From Cavenderia fasciculata (lineage: Eukaryota > Evosea > Eumycetozoa > Acytosteliales > Cavenderiaceae): a stretch of 64,000 nt of DNA. Numbering within the stretch: position 1 is the first letter of the stretch; every line of letters starts with the position of its first letter. Positions 21,900 to 33,800 of the stretch are shown one piece after another. The stretch spans positions 1,612,001-1,676,000 of the forward strand of contig NW_004457736.1 in assembly GCF_000203815.1 (NCBI RefSeq), read 5' to 3'. A program made the translations under genes and the position numbers. The notes beneath the pieces are model-generated. The model searched no databases. It was not told the DNA's origin and saw only the letters and a program-made list of their open reading frames with translations.

Positions 21900-24347
21900 T
21901 TATTGATAATTATCAGTTTTAATTTGTAATTCATCTAATAAAGAGGATAGGGACATTGACTGAGGAGTTGAATCACCATCACGACGTCGTACCGAGACAG
22001 TGTTGTTTGTTACCTCTTCGTTACCAACCACAATGACATAGTTGTATTTGAGTATGATTGCATCTCTTAGTTTCTTTTTAATGGTTTTGTGTGCACTAGT
22101 GTCAATGTCTACTTCGTAGCCTGCCAAGTGTAAATCTTGACGAATCTTTTCGGCATATTCGTTGTGTGCATCTCCAATCGATGTGACCAATACTTGTCTT
22201 GGTGAGAGCCAGAATGGCCATTTTCCTTTAGTGTGTTCAATTAAAATGGCCAACATACGTTCAGTAGATCCGAAAATAGCTCTATGAATCATAACTGGTC
22301 TTTCGAATTTTGATGGCGCCAAGGCAGAGGGGTCGTCCGTTTCAGCTACACCACTAGTTGTAAACTCTAAATTGAATCGTTGAGGTAGTTGGAAATCCAA
22401 TTGAATGGTTGCACATTGATGACTTCTTCCATTGGCATCTTTGATGTGAATATCAATCTTTGGACCGTAAAAAGCACCATCACCTTCATTGAGTCGCCAA
22501 TGACCTCTGAAACTTTCATTCAACACTTGTTCGAGAGCATTCTCGGCACGATTCCATGTGTCCAAGTCGCCGAGATACCCCTCTTTGGGACGAGTCGATA
22601 GTTCCAAGCTAAATGTGAATCCAAACACACGGTAGACGTATTGGAGAAAGTCGAGACATGCACGCATCTCTTCTTCAATCTGATCGGTTCGACAAAAGAT
22701 GTGGGCGTCGTCTTGTTGGAACCGACGTACTCGAGTGAGCCCGGTCAGCGAACCATGTGTCTCGTTTCGATGGAGTACGCCAAAATCGGCGTATCGCATG
22801 GGGAGCTCTTTATAGGACCGCACACGATGAGCGTACATCAAGCAGTGACCGGGACAATTCATCGGTTTGAGCGAGTAGGTTGTATGGTCACACTGGAACG
22901 AAAACATGTTGTCCTTGTAATTTTGCCAGTGACCAGACACCTCCCACAACTTTTGACTGTAAATGTTTGGAGTGATGACCTCTTGGTATCCACGACGACG
23001 ATACTCTCCTCTGAGGAACGACAGTAGTTTGTTGTAGACCTTGGCACCGTGTGGCAAGAAAAAGCATGACCCGGGACTATACGGATGGAAGAAAAAGAGT
23101 TCTTGCTCACGTCCAATATTACGATGGTCTAATTGAGCTGCCAACTCCTGTTGCTCACGGAACAGGTCGAGTTGGGAATTAGACGGGAATGAAATACCAG
23201 CAAGACGTTGCAAATGTGACATATCAGCACGTGACCCAACCACAGCCGAATTACGTAAAATATCAAATGCCTTGATATAACCAGTCGAAGGTAAAGTACA
23301 ATCCAAACCCAATTGATTATCTTGACCGTTACATATAACTATAAATTCTTCATCACCATTCTTTTTGTAGGCAACTCTAATTATATTAATTTCATTCTCT
23401 TTAATATTTTCCAATTCATCTAATCCATATTTATTATTTCCTTTCTATTTTAAAATAATAACAAAACAATTAATTAATGAGTTACATAATTATATTATTA
23501 TGTAATATTTTGTATGACATACATTTAATAAATCAATTAAAGATTGTTTTGAAACCTTTTCTCTTTTAAATATGTTATTTTCCTTTACAATAGTATCCAT
23601 TATTTTTTTGATTGATTTAACATCGGTCTCTTTGATGGTGACTGATGTGTCGGACAAATAAATATCAGCTTGGAATCCATCTAATAATAATGATTTGGTT
23701 ATATTTGCTTGGTTGGCTGTGATGATAACTTGGTGTTGTTGTTGTTGTTGATTATTATTATAATAAGTTGAAAGTATGTGTTTACGCATAGCCATTGCCA
23801 ATACAATAGATGAAGAATACCAAAAACATCTACGACCCTCTTCACTTTCAAAATCTAACAACTCTAAGCTACCTCCGTGCTCTAGTACACTAGTCAACGA
23901 TAGAGGTATACCATCCAACTTTGCAAGTAGAGATGATTTTGCCAATGATTTAGATATCGATGAAGCAATGATCAATGGTGTAGATTCACCTTTTTTTCCT
24001 TCAATCTTTCTACCATCTGGTAATCCTATATCTATATTATTATTATTATTACTACTATTACTAGAAGCTGAAGAACAATAATAATGATGATTACTAATGA
24101 TATTACTACTACTGTGTCTACTATTACTACTACTATTTAATAATGGGGTTGTTGTACAACTATTTGATGAAGGTGATTGGTATAACCCTGTCGACAGGTT
24201 CAATTTAGTTGTTGATGTTGTAGTTGTATAGTTATTGGCTACTATCGTAGCCGCAGAGGAGGGTGCACTAACATAGTTTAACTTTGAAATTGATGACAAT
24301 AAGATACTAGATCTTTTATATAATGCTTGATGTAACATCATCATCAT
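21900..24347 (-). CDS. thrS: Threonyl-tRNA synthetase with degenerate editing domain, probably mitochondrial
   Basis: Class II synthetase charging tRNA-Thr. Exons 24347-23523 and 23444-21900 (intron 23445-23522, phase 0) give 789 aa. The N-terminal ~100 residues are Ser/Thr/Asn-rich after MMMMLHQALYKRSS, fitting a mitochondrial presequence. Then come a TGS domain (about 105-170), the N2 editing region, the catalytic core with motif 2 (FGVLHRNETHGS), zinc ligands in MNCPGH and DDAHIF, motif 3 (FGSTERMLAILIEH), and an anticodon-binding domain (SPRQVLVTSIGDAHNEYAEK). The editing site looks dead: the usual HSSAH is YSSSI, and the C-GPH metal motif is LDCTLPSTG. Yeast mitochondrial ThrRS also lacks editing. 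The mitochondrial location is inference. Confidence 0.92.
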
Positions 24348-24644
24348 CTGATCGATCAGAGGTGTGAACTACAATAAAAGTGTCTTGTGCTGCTGCTTTT
24401 TCTTTTTTCTTCTTTTTAATTTCTTTTTTTTATTGCAATACCTTAGAAAATGTCTTTATTAAATTAATTAGTTCTCCCTATTCAACTATGCATACGCTAC
24501 ACTCTTCTCTTCATCTCTCTCATACACACATACCTATCTATATATTTATTATTACAATATAAAAGAGTATGTTTGCTCTTTATCAATTAAACAACTCATG
24601 ATGTACTAATTATCTATTCAATCTATACAATACAGTATAGACAA

Positions 24645-24665
24645 ATGAAATGGAACCGTCATTAG
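24645..24665 (+). promoter_or_regulatory. Out-of-frame overlapping upstream ORF
   Basis: An ATG at 24645 precedes the presumed start at 24650 and is out of frame with it. It opens a six-codon reading frame ending in TAG at 24663-24665, overlapping the main ORF. Scanning ribosomes would meet it first, so it could lower translation of the downstream protein, if it lies in the mRNA. Confidence 0.4.
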
Positions 24666-25165
24666 AAGAATCATTTAAAAGAATATTAAATAATGAAAGA
24701 ATATCAAAGCAGATATGGTTGAATGTTCACAAGATTCAAGTACACTTTGCAAGACTAGATACATTCAAACAGTCGTATCCTCGATCACACATCTACAAAT
24801 ACACAGACTATCAAGATTGTTTTGATCTAAAAATATTGTCTGATCGATTTGGTTTAGAGTTGCTTGATCCTTTATTTGTCTTGCCAAACAACAAGACAGA
24901 TACTCAAACGACAACATCAACAACAACCCTCCTTCCTCTACCACCAACCAACTATCATCTAAGAGGTGAACAAATTACAAACTTGGTATACGAGAAGCCA
25001 GAATATCTTGTGTACCATCGTAAACACAATGTCAATTGGTTCAACCAGATTAATGAAATCATAGAGTCACTAGGTCTTACGGATTTCATGAAATCGTATT
25101 ACCAAGATGAAGAAGAAGAAAAGACTACCTCTTCCTCCACCAATGTTGTGACACCAAAGATATAA
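24650..25165 (+). CDS. N-terminal ORF of a dictyostelid ankyrin-like protein (ORF A)
   Basis: 171 aa, starting MEPSLEESFKRILNNER. The start has the shape of many large dictyostelid ankyrin-like proteins: a short F-R-x-I-x-x-N segment followed by an aromatic-rich helical region (KQIWLNVHKIQVHFARLD). The ORF ends in an acidic, Ser/Thr-rich tail at a TAA (25163-25165) whose last base is also the first base of the ATG of the next ORF (TAATG). Eukaryotic genes do not normally abut this way. I think ORF A and the next ORF are one gene separated by an indel or an unrecognised splice; I looked for a GT-AG intron with matching phase and found no convincing one. Confidence 0.55.
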   Translation: MEPSLEESFKRILNNERISKQIWLNVHKIQVHFARLDTFKQSYPRSHIYKYTDYQDCFDLKILSDRFGLELLDPLFVLPNNKTDTQTTTSTTTLLPLPPTNYHLRGEQITNLVYEKPEYLVYHRKHNVNWFNQINEIIESLGLTDFMKSYYQDEEEEKTTSSSTNVVTPKI

Positions 25166-28100
25166 TGCATTCTTATTACTTGAATAATGGACAAGAACTA
25201 TTTTTAGCTAGAGCTATGAATCCTCCATCTATGATGGTGTATCCTACCGATCAAAAGAAGAAACTTGTAATATCTGCTTTAGAATATTTTAAAAACAAAA
25301 CTATTATTAAAAATAGAACCCTTGACAACATTGACATTACAACAATAGAATCATTATATCAAAAATTAATTCAACATTATGATAATAATATTAATAATAA
25401 TAACTGTAATAATAATAATAATAATGATAATATGTTTGAATATTTAACTTTGGTCAATTTGTGTAAATATTTTGGTGAACAACCAACAACGACGATTCCA
25501 GATTTAATCAAGTATTACCCAGATTCATTGGAATTGGTAGACGAGTTGATAGAATATGAATACAATCATTTCTCCAAAAGTCATATGTTTGATCTGTTTT
25601 GTAAGTTTGGAACTTTGAAACAGGTAGAGTATTACCACTCTAAATTGGTTGCAGAAGACTCAATCGAACCAAGGGCATCTTACAATGCAATGGATTGGGC
25701 TGCACATAGACCTGATCATAAAGTAGGGCTTGAAATCACTCGGTTCCTACATTTGAATCGTCAAGAACAATGTACTCAACTTGCCATACTCGACAACAAG
25801 AATGCAGATGTAGTCATCTACCTCTTACAACAAAAGCCATCACTTGCAAGATACTATAGTATTCAAAGTGCCATCATGTCACTCGATCTACCATTAATCA
25901 AATTTATAACCGAGTTTTATAAATCAGTCACCTTTGAAGCCCCACATCGAAACATCTACCCTCTCGTCATATCCCGTTATTTAATCGATCGGATAATATC
26001 AAATCTCGGGCAAGAATCATTACTGGATTTGATATCGTATCTTTTCCAACACCATAGAGATGTTCTTTCAATGTACCACTTATTTTCATCAGCATGTTGT
26101 CACGGTCAACTTGGTATTGTTCAATTCCTACATTCACAATATCCAGTCAATGGAGATACTAGTCGAGAAGACCTGACTTTCAAACGAGTCAGAACTACCA
26201 TTCTAGACGACGCCTTTCTAGTTGGTATTGACGATGACATTGTAGAATTCCTCATTCACAATCGAACAGATGTCCAATTTGGTGAAGATTCATGGTCATT
26301 CATCGGACAATATGGAACTGTAGATCAGTTGAAAATGGTTCAAGATTGTGCAATCTCGAGAGTCTCTGCCACTGAGGAGGTCCCGTTATTATACCATACA
26401 ACTACTATGACACAGGCAATCAGATATGGAAACATAAATATTATTCAATATTATGCAACCAATGATCGTGATTTGTATGATCAAGTGATGCTTCCTCATG
26501 TTGTTGTACACTCGTTACTTCATGACCACCCAGATAGAATGATAAATTATTATCTCTCCAACCATCAACAACAACTGTCTCAACCAATTTTACATTATTT
26601 ATTCTACCAATCATTGGTACACCACCGAATAGATATTGCAAAGACTGTTGCCAACCTACTGGATAAACCAAACCTCTCACTAAACATCAACGAGTTAAAT
26701 CACATATTCTCATTGCCAGAGAATCCGACATTACTTTCATTGCAATACCTTTTACAACTTGGCTCAATTAAACAGGATCAACTTGACTCTCATCCTTTTA
26801 TAATTGCCAATTATGGTTCAATCTCTCAACCAACCATCACTTTATTAAAAAAATATAATATCACTGTACCTCAACTTGTAATTCAAAAAGAACAAGAAAA
26901 AGAAAAAGAAAATGAAAATGAAAATAATAATAATCAAAATAATAATAATATAGAAAATAATGATAAAATTAGATTAGTATTTCAAAATAGATTTTTATTT
27001 AAAAAGATATTATCATTTACACATTTACCAAATTTGGATAGATTGGATTGGTCAAAGATAAGAGATGCAAGAGATACATACGATATGTCAAGGAAATTTT
27101 TCCTTTTACTTTGTAAACAACAACCAGAGACCATTACAAATATAGACAATCATTTCATCTACCAAATTGTTCATAGCAACGACAATGAAACACTTAAAAT
27201 CATATTGGAAAAACACCTCGACCGCTTTAACATTTACCTTTTACTAGTAAAGCTAGTGAATCTTGGAAACATTAAAGGATTGGGAATATTAATGGATAGT
27301 TTGACAAGCCAAAACAAACAATTAACAAAGGCAAAGAATCCTCCATTGGAATGGTACAGTGCAAGCTCTGAACGTGCCTGTTATCTATTGGTCAAACGAT
27401 GGAAGGCTTTTAACTTTTCAGAGATACACTCGGCAAGTTATTTGTGCAAAAAGTATAATCCCATCACAGTAGACATTGTGGAAAAGGATTCATTCAAAGA
27501 GTTGGGTCCAACCGATATCGACAATATCCTCACATTCCTAAAATACCGTCTTGCATTGGAACAAGGAAAGACTGATAGCGGTCTTTCATCATTCTCGCTT
27601 GATGATTTGGTAGTGATGATTCACAACCCTTTGTACCTAAAAACAAAGGGACAGCATCCAGAGCTGACATCAGGTATCACTCATTATAGTAATGAATTGG
27701 AGGATATGGATATCATGCGATTCGTACACCAAAACATTAAAGACATTCGATATGTTCTTCCACCATACCAATCAAGGACCGATTTTGTCTCTAAAAACAT
27801 AAAGAGTATTCTTTATATTACCCACAACCAACTACCATCAGATGCTGGTGTAGACCACGATCGATTCATCCAAGTTACACCAGACATCAATGATCCACTC
27901 AACACTTATCTCGAGTTGTACGGATTCACACCCTACATCAGTACCATGCCAGTCAACCACTCTCACATTATACGATCAGGCAAAAAAATTAGCAAGACCA
28001 AACTCTATTTCTATGGATTAAACTTGCAGTTGGATTGGCGTGACAGTAACTATGACACATCTCATTATATCTATCACAATGCCAAACGTGCAGCATTTTT

Positions 28101-29019
28101 CTTCCATTACATGGGAATGCCAATTGAAGTTGTGCTACATTTATTCCTCTACACTGAGGTTTATGACCTGGTTGTATCTTACTTTTATCCTATCTACTTT
28201 GATCAGGAAAAAGTAAAAATTGACAATCATTCAAACATCGACATGTCAGAGACGGACAAACAAGTTGCTCTAGAAAAGATAATCTCTGTAATCAGAGTTC
28301 CAAACATTGACCTTGACTATACCCTCACCCATCAACTTATGAGACAAAGTCTGCTGTCTATCAACTGTTATGTAACCAACCAAGATGATGAAGAAGATAA
28401 TGATGTATATGAATTCGAGAAATGGAACTTTTTGGGAGGAGATTGGAAGAAAGACCAAGACTTTACTTCACCAAAAAAGAATGGATTTTGTTTGGAACAA
28501 TACATCATCTTGCTACTAGACACGATCAAACTTGAGTGTCCAGCCTTGGTAGATTTTGTCCTTTACGAAAAGGATGAAACTTTGGTTGAACAACTTGACG
28601 AAATTCGAAAAGCAAAGATATCAACAGTCAAAAAACATATATTTGATTTGTTGAGATTGATTATTGATGCTGGAACAATGTCAATGTTTGAATCAATTAA
28701 AAGTAAATCAGACGACTATGCAAAACTTGTTATTCGATTTTTGTCAGAGCAGGATATCAATTTAAACGCCACATTTATAGAGTACATTTGGTCGTTAAAG
28801 AGTCAAGATGATCAGAGAAAAGCTTTAGACACTGTAAACAGTGCATCACCAGATCAATATTTGGTTTTAAAGAAACTTTGGTTAAAGTCCTATCCTGATG
28901 GCATCGACACTGATGGCAAAAAAGTGGATTTCTTTCCTAAATTTAAACCAAGATGTCTTAATCTTCGTCTAAGTTATATTCTTTTACAAGATATAGAAAC
29001 ATTACATTTAAATAAATAA
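25165..29019 (+). CDS. Large ankyrin-like repeat protein of dictyostelid type (ORF B)
   Basis: 1284 aa in one open frame. The first half has repeated helix pairs of the divergent ankyrin kind found in big dictyostelid families (FGTLKQVEYYHSK, CCHGQLGIVQFLHSQY, YGNINIIQYYATND). After an acidic Asn/Glu-rich linker (about residues 570-600) a second domain begins with IRLVFQNRFLFKKILSF, which resembles the start of such proteins. This suggests a tandem duplication of the whole architecture or a fusion of two family members. No enzymatic motif, TM segment or signal peptide is visible; a protein-protein interaction role is inferred. Asn repeats occur at about residues 72-92. If joined to the ORF just upstream, the total is about 1455 aa. 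Confidence 0.75.
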   Translation: MHSYYLNNGQELFLARAMNPPSMMVYPTDQKKKLVISALEYFKNKTIIKNRTLDNIDITTIESLYQKLIQHYDNNINNNNCNNNNNNDNMFEYLTLVNLCKYFGEQPTTTIPDLIKYYPDSLELVDELIEYEYNHFSKSHMFDLFCKFGTLKQVEYYHSKLVAEDSIEPRASYNAMDWAAHRPDHKVGLEITRFLHLNRQEQCTQLAILDNKNADVVIYLLQQKPSLARYYSIQSAIMSLDLPLIKFITEFYKSVTFEAPHRNIYPLVISRYLIDRIISNLGQESLLDLISYLFQHHRDVLSMYHLFSSACCHGQLGIVQFLHSQYPVNGDTSREDLTFKRVRTTILDDAFLVGIDDDIVEFLIHNRTDVQFGEDSWSFIGQYGTVDQLKMVQDCAISRVSATEEVPLLYHTTTMTQAIRYGNINIIQYYATNDRDLYDQVMLPHVVVHSLLHDHPDRMINYYLSNHQQQLSQPILHYLFYQSLVHHRIDIAKTVANLLDKPNLSLNINELNHIFSLPENPTLLSLQYLLQLGSIKQDQLDSHPFIIANYGSISQPTITLLKKYNITVPQLVIQKEQEKEKENENENNNNQNNNNIENNDKIRLVFQNRFLFKKILSFTHLPNLDRLDWSKIRDARDTYDMSRKFFLLLCKQQPETITNIDNHFIYQIVHSNDNETLKIILEKHLDRFNIYLLLVKLVNLGNIKGLGILMDSLTSQNKQLTKAKNPPLEWYSASSERACYLLVKRWKAFNFSEIHSASYLCKKYNPITVDIVEKDSFKELGPTDIDNILTFLKYRLALEQGKTDSGLSSFSLDDLVVMIHNPLYLKTKGQHPELTSGITHYSNELEDMDIMRFVHQNIKDIRYVLPPYQSRTDFVSKNIKSILYITHNQLPSDAGVDHDRFIQVTPDINDPLNTYLELYGFTPYISTMPVNHSHIIRSGKKISKTKLYFYGLNLQLDWRDSNYDTSHYIYHNAKRAAFFFHYMGMPIEVVLHLFLYTEVYDLVVSYFYPIYFDQEKVKIDNHSNIDMSETDKQVALEKIISVIRVPNIDLDYTLTHQLMRQSLLSINCYVTNQDDEEDNDVYEFEKWNFLGGDWKKDQDFTSPKKNGFCLEQYIILLLDTIKLECPALVDFVLYEKDETLVEQLDEIRKAKISTVKKHIFDLLRLIIDAGTMSMFESIKSKSDDYAKLVIRFLSEQDINLNATFIEYIWSLKSQDDQRKALDTVNSASPDQYLVLKKLWLKSYPDGIDTDGKKVDFFPKFKPRCLNLRLSYILLQDIETLHLNK

Positions 29020-29170
29020 ATAATTAATTATAATTAGTTTTTTTTTCATCCCTCCTAAATTTGATGTTTTAAATTAATATTAAAAATTCTGAGCGTTAAA
29101 GTCATCTAATCTTTTGTGTGAAGTTAGAGATAAAGAGAGATATATTAGATATAGATATAGATAGATTAGT

Positions 29171-30259
29171 ATGTCACAACAACCTCAACAAAATGCAACT
29201 CCAACAACAAACCCAACATCACCACCTCTAAATAATAATAGTACTACAGCGAATCGACCATTTGTATATGGTCAACCTGCAGCAACAATGCAACCACATC
29301 ATACTTATACAAGTGCAGGTACTGCAGCTGCATCTTCGGGTGGAGGTGTTATGACAGGAGGAGTTCCTCTACCTACTACTCCTACAACTATACCAACTAC
29401 ACCAACTACACCTGGTACAGTTACTAGTGGTGTTGGTGGAGTTCAACCTGCAGTCAACAAATCTGGTACTGGTTTGGTACAACCTACATCACCTACGATA
29501 TCAGCAATTCCTCAACCATCGATCGATCAGACTATAGACAGTCTCTTTAGAAACAAGAACTTTTCATCACCTACAGGTAGTTTGGTGGGTGTCGGTGTCA
29601 ACTCGACCTTGTCAACTAGCGCATTGAATCCTTCTACACCACCAACAACAGCAAAGACAACAGAAGAAAAGGCACGTGAAAAGAAGGAAAAGGATAAAGA
29701 GAGAAGAGAACGTGAACAACGCGAGAGAGAGCAAAAAGAACGTGAACAAAGAGATCGTGAGCAACGTGAAGCTCTACTTGCTGCCGCACGTGAACCAGAG
29801 ACAGAGATACTTGGAAAGAAAAAGCTACACGAACTCTTGCAGCAAGTATCTCCGGTAGAAAAGATGGATGAGGAGGTAGAAGACATGCTTGCCGTGTTGG
29901 CCGATGATTTTGTGGAATCAGTCGTCTCGTTTGCATGTACATTGGCCAAACATCGTAATTCGACAACATTAGAGGTAAAGGATCTTCAATGTCACCTTGA
30001 GCGTAATTGGAATATACGTGTACCTGGATTTGGGACCGATCAAGTAAAGACATTCAAGAAACAAAACGTACCAGACAATCACAAGACTAGATTAGCGTTG
30101 ATGAAAAAAAATATATTAGCTCAAAACAAGAAACTAAATCAACAACGAGAACAACAATTACAACAACAACAACAACAAAGAGAACAACAATTACAACAAG
30201 CTGCTATACAACCTTCTTCTTCATCAACTTCTACTACAAATAATAATAATAATAATTAA
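29171..30259 (+). CDS. taf12: TFIID subunit 12 (TAF12)
   Basis: TAF12 is a histone-fold subunit of TFIID and SAGA that pairs with TAF4 in an H2B/H2A-like dimer. Single exon, 362 aa. The histone fold lies at about residues 213-282: LGKKKLHELLQQVSP (helix 1), then MDEEVEDMLAVLADDFVESV (long helix 2) and LEVKDLQCHLERNWNIRVPGFG (helix 3 and the family's hallmark end). The first 150 residues are Pro/Thr/Gly-rich and disordered. A charged R/E/K helix (about 165-205) and a C-terminal Gln-rich tail follow. Position of the fold near the C-terminus is normal for TAF12. It is nuclear. The family call is firm. Confidence 0.93.
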   Translation: MSQQPQQNATPTTNPTSPPLNNNSTTANRPFVYGQPAATMQPHHTYTSAGTAAASSGGGVMTGGVPLPTTPTTIPTTPTTPGTVTSGVGGVQPAVNKSGTGLVQPTSPTISAIPQPSIDQTIDSLFRNKNFSSPTGSLVGVGVNSTLSTSALNPSTPPTTAKTTEEKAREKKEKDKERREREQREREQKEREQRDREQREALLAAAREPETEILGKKKLHELLQQVSPVEKMDEEVEDMLAVLADDFVESVVSFACTLAKHRNSTTLEVKDLQCHLERNWNIRVPGFGTDQVKTFKKQNVPDNHKTRLALMKKNILAQNKKLNQQREQQLQQQQQQREQQLQQAAIQPSSSSTSTTNNNNNN

Positions 30260-30353
30260 AATCGAAAAATGTAAATAATAATAATAATAATAATTAACCA
30301 ATAATAATAATTGAATTTATATAAAACTATATATATTTATGTTTGTTATTATG

Positions 30354-30620
30354 TCAATGTTTATCAACAAATATTTGTAATCTATTGGTAGTTGTTGGTG
30401 TTGTTGTCAATATATGGTTGTTGTTGTTTCTACCAAATAATGTATTTGGTTTTGATAGTTTGATGGGAGGGAGTGGAGTAGGAGGTTGGGATTCACCAAA
30501 AGAAATATCCAACAAATCAATAGTTTGAATAAATGGATCTAAAATGCCTTTAATTAAATGATTATTATCATCATCATTAATGTCATTTGATTGTTTGTAG
30601 ATTGGTGGTTGATTGTGTAG

Positions 30621-30657
<37 letters not shown>

Positions 30658-30749
30658 ATTTTATTTCTTAAAAAGTATTGTCTTTGATAATTGATATTCT
30701 TTCTTTTTTTTACTACCTTTCTGGTATTACCCATCCAATTCTTATTCAT
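30354..30749 (-). CDS. Small hypothetical protein with poly-Gln
   Basis: 131 aa, starting at the ATG complementary to 30747-30749. The N-terminus is basic (MGNTRKVVKKRKNINYQRQYF), then there is a run of about 13 Gln, an Asp/Asn patch, and a moderately hydrophobic stretch (KGILDPFIQTIDLLDISF) before a Pro-rich end. It lies only 77 bp downstream of the importin stop codon on the same strand and converges with taf12. I do not recognise it. The basic start would fit a nucleolar or RNA-binding protein, but that is a guess. It could also be a chance frame through CAA/CAG repeats, though the non-repeat parts look coding. Confidence 0.5.
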
Positions 30750-30825
30750 TTTACATAAATGACAGATAATGCGTTTGTTTGTGAAGTTATTATTTATATA
30801 TTTATATATTATTATTAATTATTCT

Positions 30826-33800
30826 TTATGCCTGAAAGTTTGTTGCTAAAATGGGTTGAATTTCATTAAAAACTGTTGGATTTGAAGTTGATAATCTTAT
30901 AAAAACATCTTTAATATAGTTCTAATAAAAATAAAATTAAAATAAAATATAAAATTGATTAGTAAATGTAAATTATAATTATTGTTATTAATTTTTCTAT
31001 TTTCTATTTTCTATTTTTTGTTTCTACTTACAATTAAATCTATATCATAAAGAGGATCTTCTTTTGAAATTGGATCAAATTCAAAATCTTCATCATCATC
31101 TTCATAATCTGGATAACCATAATCAACATCATCCAAATCCAAATAATCATCTGCTTCTTCAAAATCATCGTCAACATTGAATTCATCGTCTTCATCTTCA
31201 TAATCAATCTCTTCTTCTTCTTCTTCTTCTTCATCTTGTTGACCACTGTGATCCTTTAAATTGATACCAGCTTGTTTTGCCAATTTCTTTGCATTTAAAT
31301 TTTGAATATCTTCCTCTGCTTCCTTTTTGGCTTGTAATTCATCTTTGTATTGGTCGGTTAGCATCTTTGTGATTTTGTGGATAAGTGGAACCTTGGTCCA
31401 CTTGATGGCAGAAGAGACTGCAGACTGTGCGATTTTGGCTTGGGAACGTGTCTTTCCTTCAAACTCTTTGGGTACAAGCATGGTACCGTCAATGAAGATG
31501 GTGCCAAGACGACGATCACCCGACGCCAAAATATGTGACAATGCTATAGTACTAATATTGATATTTAACTTTGATTGAATGTCATCAGTGTGTTTGAGCC
31601 ATTCGTTCATGACAAATGTCAAACCATTATTGTTGTTATTTTTAATATTGGGGTCGTCTACGTTCAATATATTGGACAACTCTAATTTAGCCAAATAGTC
31701 CAATACGTCGTTGGTGTGCAAAATGAATAGTCTGGCAAAGATCATCACCAACGATTGCTTGAATGATGGTACCTTTGAAATGGCCAACACCTTGATGACC
31801 AACGATAAAAGGGCGGGGAGGAGTGGACGGATCTGGTCGCTCATCTTGACCAACATCAACTCGGCAATGGGTGGTGCATACATGGCGATAAATTCGTTCG
31901 TGTTGGATACATGCTTTTCGAAAATGTGTAAAAGACAGGCGACTGATGTCTGTCCGTTGGTGGGGTGCACCCAGTTAAAGAGAAGTGGCGATGCACGGTG
32001 GACAATGACAGTGAGCGCGTTCATACCGGCCTTGAGCACTCCATTGTCGGTTTGAAGCTTCTCGCAACACAACATATCGACCAATGGTCTAAAGATATGG
32101 CTTACGATTCCTGGGTCGACATTGTCAACCTTGTAACCCTTGATGAGCACACTGATCATGTCTACAGCACTCTCCATGATGCCAATGTACAATGGCTTGT
32201 CAAAGTTTTCGAGTACCGTGCAAAAAGTTGGCAATGAACGTTCGAGAATACCCGGATAGACAGAAGCAGACGAGCACAACAACTGGAACATATCTTTAAT
32301 GTCTTCTACGAGTTCGGGGTCGTTGCTGTATTTGACCCAAGTGCTGAGGAGTGCTGGTGTGATGAGTGGCTCGTAACGGGGGGCCAATTCTCTGTCTGAT
32401 CGACAGATCGATTTGAGTGTTGAAATGACAATAGTGATGCAGTCGTCTTGAATAACATTCATAAGAGCACATGTGGATTGAAGAATCGATGGAGCATATT
32501 CCTTTACCAAGTTAACATTGTTTCCTTGTGCAAAATAGGACAATGCTCGTAATGAATCCAATTTGATCGAGAATGTATCGTCTGTTGAAGGTGATTGAAG
32601 GATTTCAACGGCACGACGAAGATATGGGAGTCCAAGAGAAGCATCAACAGCGGTTGAAAATCTACTGGCAACAGTGAGTGAACGAGACTGAAGAATTTTG
32701 GCATAGTCGTCGTCTAATGAATAGTTGAAATCGGTTGAAAGAATGTCTCTCATCAACATACTAAAGTCAAAGTACTTTTTGTCACCTGCTTTAATAAATT
32801 CTTCAGACAATGATCCTAATACGTTTAATGCAGCTTCACGTAGTCTCCAACCTTTTTCAGCACCCATCTTGGCAGCTGTACCAAGTTGTTCGTATACTGC
32901 TTCCCAAACCAATTTGAGACCCTTTCCTTTGAACTGATCCGAAATATCCTTTAACAAGAGCACCAAACTAACACGTGGGTGGTAGTTGCTCTCATCTTCT
33001 TGCTCTAAAAATTGGCTTGGTTCATCTATCCAAAGATCGGTCAATTCGTAGGTCATTTGAATGTAGAGGAGTGATTGTTTGATGACTGCACCCAAATGTG
33101 CTTCAAATATCTTTTTGGTGGACTTGGGGCCAATGGCGTACATGATAAACTCTGAGATGGATGCAATCAAGCTGTCGATACGTGTGACACCTTCGTCGGT
33201 TGCTACTGGGATGACTCCGTCGACCCAGATCTCTGAACGTTCATAGAGTGGATAATAGTCGACAAACAGTGTCCAGATGGGTGTGATCATCGATATCATG
33301 TACGATGCCATCTTTTTGGGGTAATTGGAAATAAATTGTGACAAGCATTCAATGACACCGGTTTGAATGGTAAATTGTTCATTTATAAATTTGTCATGGG
33401 GTCCCGATACACGTCTATTTAATAATCTTCCAAATTGTTCCATCCACACTGGAATCACAGGTGCCAATACTTTGGTAAGTGTTCTTGATTGATTCATCAA
33501 TATTTGAATAACAATATTTTTAAATATATTTATAATTTTTAATTGTATAGAATATTCTATGTTCTAACAAAATGAATGATAAAAATTAATATATAAATAT
33601 AATTGTACATTTTTCTTTCTCTCTCTTATTATTATTATTACATACATCAGATTTTAATAAAGTAATAAATACTGGGAATAAGACAACAATGATATGTTGA
33701 ATTTGTGATTCATCCAATTCCCTTGGATCGCAGAGAATCTCTAAACATTTCATCGATCCATTAAAGAGATTCTTGTCCTTATTGACTGTTTGATCGAGAC

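Noticed and set aside
29527-30053. Minus-strand frames of about 140 aa opposite taf12
   Set aside because: Shadows of the charged and Thr/Pro-rich parts of taf12; no domain and no coding signal beyond that.
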